Shown here piece after piece: positions 7,008-12,526 of a stretch of DNA of 12,526 nucleotides. Under the pieces are notes generated by a model that was given only the letters and a program-made list of their open reading frames with translations, had not been told where the DNA came from and searched no databases. Within the stretch, counting starts at the first letter, position 1. Each line of letters opens with the position of its first letter. The position numbers and the translations under genes are program-made. Source of the stretch: Verrucomicrobiales bacterium (GTDB lineage: Bacteria > Verrucomicrobiota > Verrucomicrobiia > Verrucomicrobiales > DEV007); NCBI GenBank assembly GCA_021648365.1, contig JAKISY010000120.1, positions 1 to 12,526 of the forward strand. Direction: 5' to 3'.

Positions 7008-8441
7008 ATGAATCAGGAAATAAAAACTCAAGTGGTGGTGATCGGAGGAGGGCCTGGTGGGTATTCCGCTGCTTTTCGCGCAGCAGATTTAGGGCTGGAG
7101 GTGGTCATCGTTGAGGCGCGTAGCACTCTCGGCGGGGTTTGTTTGAATGTGGGCTGCATCCCGTCAAAAGCGTTGCTGCATGTAGCTAAGGTGATTGACG
7201 ATGCGGCGAGCATGGCTGGGCATGGGGTGAGTTTTGGAAAGCCTGAGATCGACCTGAACCAGGTGCGTGACTGGAAGGATGAGGTGGTGGGGCAGCTCAC
7301 TGGTGGTCTGTCTGGGATGGCGAAGATGCGCAAGGTGAAGGTGATTAACGGCTATGCTAAATTTAGTGGTGCTAACAGTCTTGTGGTAAAGGGGAGCGAT
7401 GACGGGGAAGCTATGGAGCAGGTGGTGGCTTTTGATCATGCGATCATTGCTACAGGGTCCTCGGTGGTGGAGTTGCCCTTCACTCCAGAGGATGAGCGCA
7501 TCATCGACTCGACTGGAGCGCTGGAGTTGCGTGATGTGCCAGAGAGATTGTTAGTTTTAGGTGGTGGCATCATTGGTTTGGAGATGGCGACGGTTTATCG
7601 TGCGCTAGGTTCTAAGGTGTCGGTGGTGGAGTTTTTAGATCAGCTGATACCTAGTGCTGATGCTGATGTGGTAAAAATTTACACCACCTATGTGGCGAAG
7701 CGCTTTGAGCTGATGTTATCCACTAAGGTGGTGAAAGTGGATGCCAAAGAGGATGCTTTGTATGTTAGCTTCGAAGGCAAAAATGCTCCAGCGGAAGCGC
7801 TTGCTTTTGACCGGATTTTGGTAGCTGTGGGGCGCAAACCTAACGGTGATTTGATCGCCGCTGAACAAGCGGGAGTGGCGGTGGATGAGCGTGGATTTAT
7901 CACGGTGGACGATCAGTTGCGAACGAATGTGCCGCATATTTATGCGATCGGCGATGTGGTCGGGCAACCGATGTTGGCGCACAAGGCGGTGCACGAAGGT
8001 CATGTGGCAGCTGAAGTGATTGCGGGCAAGCCGCACGCCTTTGAGCCGCGCTGCATTCCTTCTGTAGCCTACACGGATCCGGAAATCGCCTGGGTAGGCA
8101 TCACCGAGCAAGAGGCAAAAGAGCAAGGGCTTGAGTATGAGGTGGCGAATTTTCCTTGGGCGGCTTCTGGTCGTGCGATTGCCTCTGCTCGAACCGAGGG
8201 AAAAACTAAGCTTATTTTTGATAAAAAAACGGGTCGGGTGCTAGGTGGCGCGATCGTTGGGATCAATGCTGGCGAGATGCTGGGGGAGATCGGTCTCGCA
8301 GTTGAAATGGGCGCCAATGCTGAGGACTTGGCGTTGACGATCCATGCGCATCCGACGCTGAATGAGTCGATCGGCTTAGCGGCTGAGATTTTCGAAGGAT
8401 CGATCACTGATTTGCCAAATGCGAAAGCTCAGGGCAAGTGA
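7008..8441 (+). CDS. lpd: Dihydrolipoyl dehydrogenase (E3)
   Basis: An FAD flavoprotein that reoxidises dihydrolipoamide on AceF and makes NADH. At 477 residues it is of normal length. The FAD-binding GGGPGG is at residues 13-18. The redox disulfide is GGVCLNVGCIP, with Cys45 and Cys50. A second nucleotide-binding motif is GGGIIGLE. The FAD motif is YAIGDVVGQPMLAHK. The catalytic pair His448/Glu453 lies in HAHPTLNES. The dimerisation domain ends with SITDLPN, as in E. coli Lpd. The ATG at 7008 is preferred because it gives MNQEIKTQVVV, which aligns with the E. coli N-terminus; an in-frame TTG at 6987 would add seven residues without support. It is last in the pdh locus and separated from aceF by 191 bp. 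It could also serve 2-oxoglutarate dehydrogenase or glycine cleavage, as in E. coli. Confidence 0.96.
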   Translation: MNQEIKTQVVVIGGGPGGYSAAFRAADLGLEVVIVEARSTLGGVCLNVGCIPSKALLHVAKVIDDAASMAGHGVSFGKPEIDLNQVRDWKDEVVGQLTGGLSGMAKMRKVKVINGYAKFSGANSLVVKGSDDGEAMEQVVAFDHAIIATGSSVVELPFTPEDERIIDSTGALELRDVPERLLVLGGGIIGLEMATVYRALGSKVSVVEFLDQLIPSADADVVKIYTTYVAKRFELMLSTKVVKVDAKEDALYVSFEGKNAPAEALAFDRILVAVGRKPNGDLIAAEQAGVAVDERGFITVDDQLRTNVPHIYAIGDVVGQPMLAHKAVHEGHVAAEVIAGKPHAFEPRCIPSVAYTDPEIAWVGITEQEAKEQGLEYEVANFPWAASGRAIASARTEGKTKLIFDKKTGRVLGGAIVGINAGEMLGEIGLAVEMGANAEDLALTIHAHPTLNESIGLAAEIFEGSITDLPNAKAQGK

Positions 8442-8503
8442 GCTCAGCCTGAATGGCGTCAGATCAAGCTACTGCATCGAGGATTTCCTTGGGTGGAATT
8501 CTA

Positions 8504-8543
8504 GCTGTAAAATATTTGTGTAGCAGAACAACAGCCTTTTTTT
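8504..8543 (+). terminator. Weak terminator candidate after lpd
   Basis: GCTGT (8504-8508) pairs with ACAGC (8531-8535) and is followed after one C by seven T's (8537-8543). The stem is only 5 bp and the loop 22 nt, so only the T-tract and the position downstream of lpd favour it. Confidence 0.3.
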
Positions 8544-8569
8544 GACTTAGGTGCTCGAAGGGATACGGT
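8542..8569 (+). promoter_or_regulatory. Possible promoter of the glycoside hydrolase gene
   Basis: TTGACT at 8542-8547 matches five of six -35 positions. A poor -10 (TACGGT, 8564-8569) follows at 16 bp. The -35 shares T's with the T-tract of the terminator candidate. Low confidence because the -10 is weak. Confidence 0.22.
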
Positions 8570-8613
8570 AGGCTCTAAAGGTCTTCTCTCCGAGTAAATT
8601 TGGGTGCAAAAAC

Positions 8614-11600
8614 ATGAAAATAAAACTCTTTTTCTTAGCTCTTGTAGTGCAGTTAAATCTGCCATTGCCCGCAGCGACTTATCATGTAAGGCCAGATGGG
8701 AGTAATGATAATTCAGGTCTAGCAAATACAGTCGCGGGTGCTTGGAAAACAATGGATCGCGGTCAGTCCACTAGTCTCCTTGAAGCTACCGTGGAAGGGC
8801 AAACAGAGATAAAAGTAGCGCGAGCGCTACAATTCCCTAGCCAAGGTGTGATTATCATTGGTGCACACGAAATCACTTACACTGCTAGAACGACTCATAG
8901 CTTTACTGGTTGTAAGGGGGTGAAGGATGCGAAAGTTGGAAGTTTGGTTAAAAGTAAAACCGGGCTTAAACCTGGAGATAAGGTGGTCGTTCATGAGGGG
9001 GTCTATAGCACTTTAAGCAATTGGCCTGAAATAAAAGGCTTAGACAAGTTTGGTGTCGTTATTTCATCGAAGGGGACAAAAGAATCCCCGATTGTATTTG
9101 AAGGGGAAAAAGGCACGATTCTCGATGGTCGACATTTGGCGTATGCTTTACGTATTCGGGGCAGTGAGCATACTATTTTCAGAGGGTTTGATATTCGCCG
9201 GTGGGGGGTTTCCATTTGGCAATCTGCCAACGTGAAGATTGAAAGCTGTAGAGTCCATGAAGGTAAGCAGGGCATAAACGTCGCCTATTCAAAAAACATA
9301 GAGATTACTGGCAACCTCTTATACAGCTTGAATGGAGCTTGGACGGGATCACCGATAAAGGTATCAACTGGTAGCAATTATTACATTCACAAAAATACGA
9401 TAGCTGAATCAAAGAGGCCTGGCATCAAGCTTGGTCATAAGCTTAGTTCTGGAATAAGAATTGAGAACAATCTTATCACGAGGTGCTTGGTCGGGATAGA
9501 AGCTGAGTCGAGTTTAGAAAAACCAATTATTAAGAATAATTTACTGTGGAACTTGGGGGGGGTAAGGTGGTTAACTAAAATTGCCGATAAAAAAGAAGGT
9601 CTTGCCTTTTATAAGGGATTAGACTTTACCCCTCAGCATATAAATGAAGATCCCGGCATTATCAGCTTTGATCAAGAATCGATACACTTTTTAGCGACCA
9701 CGAAAAGTAGCCCCTGCCTTACGGAGTATGGTAAAATTGGCGCGGGTAAAGTCTATGACAAGTACCCGGTAAGCAGTTCTTTGAAAGGCCTTAATCTTGT
9801 TATGAATTCAGGCTTTGAGAATGGCTTTAAAAATTGGCATGGCTCCGCCTGGCAAGAATCTAAAATTGAGGCAGCTGGTTGGAGTGTTCGTTCTATCGAT
9901 GGGCAGTCGGGTAATCAATGTCTTGAAATCTATCATTTCCCCAGTGACGGGCAAATCCAGCCAAGAGTGCGGAGTAGCTTTGCAAAAGTTGATCGAGGGT
10001 ATCCAGTAACCATTTCTTTTCGAGCCAAAAGTAAAAGATTGAATGACGCTTCACTGACTTTGGATGTAGGGTTTCTTGTACCCAGCTGGAACCTTGGATC
10101 AACCAGCTTTAAAAAACGTTTTGCCATCACGTCTGAATGGCAAACGTATTCTTTCACTGCGAGGGCGCAAGACTATTACCCAAATAAAATATCCGCTAGC
10201 TTTTTAGTTGCTAGTTCTGGTAGGGTCTGGATTGATGATGTGATGATGACACAACATACGGATAATGAAGCATTGAGGAATGCTGGGGTATCTATTGATC
10301 TGTCTTCTGAGTCCCCAGGAACACTGATCAATACAAAAACGATTTCTTATGTGATTAATAATCGGCAAGAAAAACCGAGAAAATTAATGATAGCATCAAG
10401 GATATCAACACCAGATGGACCTTATTTTAGGCTTGCTAATATCGATTTGGCTTTGAGAGGAAAAGAAGCAAAGGAAATTTCAATTATACTGCCAAAAGGA
10501 GCGAGAGGGGCAGTAATGATAGAGTGTAAAGTTTTTGAGCATAAAAAGCTTGTTGCGAACACAATAGATAGACTGGTTATAGGGGAGGCTGTTCCGAGCG
10601 GACGCAATAAAGCCTTCGTCGGTGTGAATCCCCTGCCTAGCCTACGCAATGCGGGTGATGTGGCTGAGGCTAGGGAAAAGTATAAAATAGCTGCGATGCT
10701 GGGGATTGGGACATGGCACTATTATTTGAATCTGGAGAGAATGAAAACGGCTTACCAGGAACCCTGGGTGGAAGCTTATGTTGATGCCGCTAGAGATGCT
10801 GGAATTGAATGGCTTTGGACGCTTGATGGAGCGAAGTTATTTACTGGAGAGCGCGCTTTAGCTCCGGCACCTGGAGATCTGGGAGAGATGATTGACGGTC
10901 AGCGTCAAATTGATGGCTTAGATAAAGGTAGGGTCACAGAATCTCAGTTATCAATTTGGAACGATTGGGTCACTGCGGTGGTTAAAAAGTTTGACGGGAA
11001 AGTGAACTTTTGGGAAATCCTCAATGAACCGAATTGTTATGTTGACGCAGATGAGTATTTAAAGATTTTAAAAGTAACTTCTCCTATTATCAGGCGAGAA
11101 TCTCCAAATTCGGTGATTATTGCAGGCAGTGTGGTCAATTCTCACCGTAAACCTCTGTGGAATAAAACGATTACAGAGGGTTCATCTTATTTTGATCAAT
11201 TTTCATTTCACCCCTACCGCTTCGGCTTAAGAAATCCGTATTATGGTCGCTTTCCAGAGTTTTTGGCTATGGCAAAAGAGGATCTCAAAAAAGCTGGCAG
11301 TAAAGCTCAAGTAGCGTTGACTGAAGAGTATCGTTCGTTTGGGGCAGCGATGATTGATTATAGTAGTAGCTTGGAAAAAAATGAAGCGAACAATACGGCT
11401 CGAATGTATGTTAGGGCTTTAGGAGAGAATTGTGCTTCCTATCATCACCATCACGACTTTTTTCGTGATTCTGCAATGAGTCCTAATCTGGGACTTGCCA
11501 GTATTCATACCATGATGTCGCTGCTGAGCAATGCCGTGCCTCCGGGTGAAGGTCACGACACGGCAGATTTTGTTGCCTATTATTTTGAAATCCCCCCTGG

Positions 11601-11856
11601 CTTAGCTCCGTTTGCTGAGACCAAAACTAAGTCAACGATTGTAGCTTTATGGACGAAAGAGGTGAACTACGCATCAACCCGTAGCTTAACTTTTCCTGCG
11701 GCACTTAAGCATGTGCAAGTTAAAAATTTGTATGGCAATCGGGTTTTAGTGAAAGATGAAAAATTCTCAATCAATCGCAATTTAGTTTATATTTTATTAC
11801 CGGGAGTGGAGCTTTCAGTAGCAAAGAGCGCATTGACTGAGATGCTTGCTCCCTAA
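8614..11856 (+). CDS. Secreted multidomain glycoside hydrolase: beta-helix, CBM-like domain, GH-A TIM barrel
   Basis: A 1080-residue exported protein. Residues 1-21 are a signal peptide (KIK, hydrophobic core, ending PLPAA). The mature N-terminus TYHVRPDGSNDNSG is typical of right-handed parallel beta-helix proteins. Residues about 52-115 form an inserted module (FPSQG, ITYT, SFTGCKG) before LKPGDKVVVHEGVY resumes the fold. Helix rungs follow to about 340. Residues 394-548 resemble a CBM4/9-type carbohydrate-binding beta-sandwich (MNSGFENGFKNW to GRVWIDDVMMTQ). Another beta-rich region (549-668) leads to a TIM barrel (about 669-985) with WEILNEPN, where Glu805 is the likely acid/base. LTEEY (902-906) supplies the likely nucleophile, Glu904 or Glu905. 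A beta domain closes the chain. The barrel looks like clan GH-A, nearest in style to GH39, but family and substrate are not certain. Base composition is lower in G+C than the pdh genes. No Shine-Dalgarno sequence precedes the ATG. Confidence 0.82.
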   Translation: MKIKLFFLALVVQLNLPLPAATYHVRPDGSNDNSGLANTVAGAWKTMDRGQSTSLLEATVEGQTEIKVARALQFPSQGVIIIGAHEITYTARTTHSFTGCKGVKDAKVGSLVKSKTGLKPGDKVVVHEGVYSTLSNWPEIKGLDKFGVVISSKGTKESPIVFEGEKGTILDGRHLAYALRIRGSEHTIFRGFDIRRWGVSIWQSANVKIESCRVHEGKQGINVAYSKNIEITGNLLYSLNGAWTGSPIKVSTGSNYYIHKNTIAESKRPGIKLGHKLSSGIRIENNLITRCLVGIEAESSLEKPIIKNNLLWNLGGVRWLTKIADKKEGLAFYKGLDFTPQHINEDPGIISFDQESIHFLATTKSSPCLTEYGKIGAGKVYDKYPVSSSLKGLNLVMNSGFENGFKNWHGSAWQESKIEAAGWSVRSIDGQSGNQCLEIYHFPSDGQIQPRVRSSFAKVDRGYPVTISFRAKSKRLNDASLTLDVGFLVPSWNLGSTSFKKRFAITSEWQTYSFTARAQDYYPNKISASFLVASSGRVWIDDVMMTQHTDNEALRNAGVSIDLSSESPGTLINTKTISYVINNRQEKPRKLMIASRISTPDGPYFRLANIDLALRGKEAKEISIILPKGARGAVMIECKVFEHKKLVANTIDRLVIGEAVPSGRNKAFVGVNPLPSLRNAGDVAEAREKYKIAAMLGIGTWHYYLNLERMKTAYQEPWVEAYVDAARDAGIEWLWTLDGAKLFTGERALAPAPGDLGEMIDGQRQIDGLDKGRVTESQLSIWNDWVTAVVKKFDGKVNFWEILNEPNCYVDADEYLKILKVTSPIIRRESPNSVIIAGSVVNSHRKPLWNKTITEGSSYFDQFSFHPYRFGLRNPYYGRFPEFLAMAKEDLKKAGSKAQVALTEEYRSFGAAMIDYSSSLEKNEANNTARMYVRALGENCASYHHHHDFFRDSAMSPNLGLASIHTMMSLLSNAVPPGEGHDTADFVAYYFEIPPGLAPFAETKTKSTIVALWTKEVNYASTRSLTFPAALKHVQVKNLYGNRVLVKDEKFSINRNLVYILLPGVELSVAKSALTEMLAP

Positions 11857-12050
11857 TGTGTTATGGAAGATCTCGTGTTTGCTTTAAGGGCGTTGAAGCG
11901 AGGGGGTGTGCCGACGAGTAAGAGGATTGCGGGGTATTTCACTTGCTCTTGCACCAGGCGAGGGTGACTGAAAAATTAGAGGCTTTCATGATGGGGGAAA
12001 TTCGTGTAAGTTGTCTGCGATACGTGATACTATGCGTAGAGATAAAACTT

Positions 12051-12056
12051 TATACT
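12051..12056 (+). promoter_or_regulatory. Possible -10 element (TATACT) close to the next start codon
   Basis: TATACT matches five of six -10 positions and ends 7 bp before the ATG at 12064. Transcription would start at or next to the start codon, giving a leaderless or nearly leaderless mRNA. No good -35 is seen. Confidence 0.3.
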
Positions 12057-12063
12057 GAATCTA

Positions 12064-12526
12064 ATGAAGGGAAATACAGCGAGCATGATAGCCTTGATTG
12101 TAGCGGGCTTGGTATTGGTAGTGGTTGGCGGCAACAGCTACAACAACTATCTGAGAACGCAATATGAGAAGGAATATGGGGTATTGGCGAAGCACCAAGC
12201 TCAAGGCGCGGGTGGAGCGGATGCGCCTTTGGGTGGAGCGGGCGCGAGCATAGCTCCCATCAATACCAGCACTTTAGACCCTAAAGGTTCCTTACCGCCT
12301 GTGGCGATGTCTGGAAATGCACCAGCTACAGGGGGAGCTGCGGGCAATACTCCACCTGCCTATCGTGCAGATTTGTTACCCCCGATTCCGGCAGCGGTCA
12401 TGGCAGCGGCAAAACCGGATCCTGATCCGGAGATTGCGCGTTTTCAGGCGAGATTGAGAGCGATGGAGCAGGAGCGTGTTTTGTTGCAGCAAAAGATTGA
12501 AGGCGGTGCGGGCAAGGGGTTGAGGG
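12064..12526 (+). CDS. Membrane-anchored hypothetical protein (partial, runs off the right edge)
   Basis: 154 codons are open from the ATG at 12064 to the window edge, with no stop. I do not recognise the family. Residues about 8-23 (MIALIVAGLVLVVVGG) form one N-terminal membrane segment or uncleaved signal anchor, followed by NSYNNYLRTQYEKEYGVL. Residues about 47-125 are low-complexity and rich in Ala, Gly and Pro, probably a disordered periplasmic linker. From about 127 a charged heptad-like helix begins (EIARFQARLRAMEQERVLLQQKI), suggesting a coiled coil. This layout would suit an envelope or periplasmic scaffold protein, but no function can be assigned. There is no Shine-Dalgarno sequence, but the codon pattern is smooth and G+C-rich through the open frame, and an overlapping reading frame at 11943-12167 has no such features. 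Confidence 0.65.
   Translation, partial: MKGNTASMIALIVAGLVLVVVGGNSYNNYLRTQYEKEYGVLAKHQAQGAGGADAPLGGAGASIAPINTSTLDPKGSLPPVAMSGNAPATGGAAGNTPPAYRADLLPPIPAAVMAAAKPDPDPEIARFQARLRAMEQERVLLQQKIEGGAGKGLR

Noticed and set aside
11863..11967. 34-codon open frame after the glycoside hydrolase gene
   Set aside because: No ribosome-binding site, no recognisable family and a length expected by chance. The rest of the 207-bp gap holds no clear terminator.
11943..12167. 74-codon + strand frame overlapping the last gene
   Set aside because: It overlaps the better-supported frame from 12064, which stays open to the edge with a membrane segment and heptad-like pattern.

Overview
The window carries four blocks, read mostly on the + strand. 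It suggests a mesophilic heterotroph of the PVC group, most likely Verrucomicrobiota. The reasons are a PAS-domain regulator divergent from a Gfo/Idh/MocA-type oxidoreductase, a secreted beta-helix/CBM/TIM-barrel glycoside hydrolase, and translation starts that mostly lack a Shine-Dalgarno sequence. This placement is inferred from gene style and is not certain: the core operon taken alone would look gammaproteobacterial.

Layout. (1) 1-372, minus strand: the N-terminal part of a PAS-domain protein, cut by the window edge. A 127-bp divergent intergenic region separates it from (2) 500-1627, a Gfo/Idh/MocA-family oxidoreductase. (3) 1628-1930 is a regulatory region with two PdhR-type operators (ATTGGT-N3-ACCAAT and ATTGGT-N3-ACCAAA). 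It leads into a complete pyruvate dehydrogenase locus in the E. coli order: pdhR (1931-2704), aceE (2750-5431), aceF (5479-6816) and lpd (7008-8441). (4) 8614-11856 is a long secreted multidomain protein: a parallel beta-helix, a carbohydrate-binding-like beta-sandwich, and a clan GH-A type TIM barrel. After it comes the start of a membrane-anchored hypothetical protein (12064 to the edge).

How the genes work together. AceE (E1, ThDP-dependent), AceF (E2, lipoyl acetyltransferase) and Lpd (E3, FAD/disulfide) form the pyruvate dehydrogenase complex, which makes acetyl-CoA, CO2 and NADH from pyruvate. PdhR is the pyruvate-sensing GntR/FadR-family repressor. Both operators sit just upstream of pdhR, so the expected circuit is autoregulated repression of the whole operon that is lifted by pyruvate. 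Protein, operator and gene order all match the Enterobacteria-type system, so the locus looks like an intact regulatory and catalytic cassette acquired by horizontal transfer. AceF differs from the E. coli enzyme in having one lipoyl domain instead of three. The flanking genes (Gfo/Idh/MocA enzyme and glycoside hydrolase) point to carbohydrate use but show no direct link to the pdh operon.

No tRNA, rRNA, CRISPR array, insertion sequence or prophage was seen. The most interesting items are the two PdhR operators with the transferred-looking operon, and the architecture of the 1080-residue glycoside hydrolase, which has an unusual module inserted in its N-terminal region.
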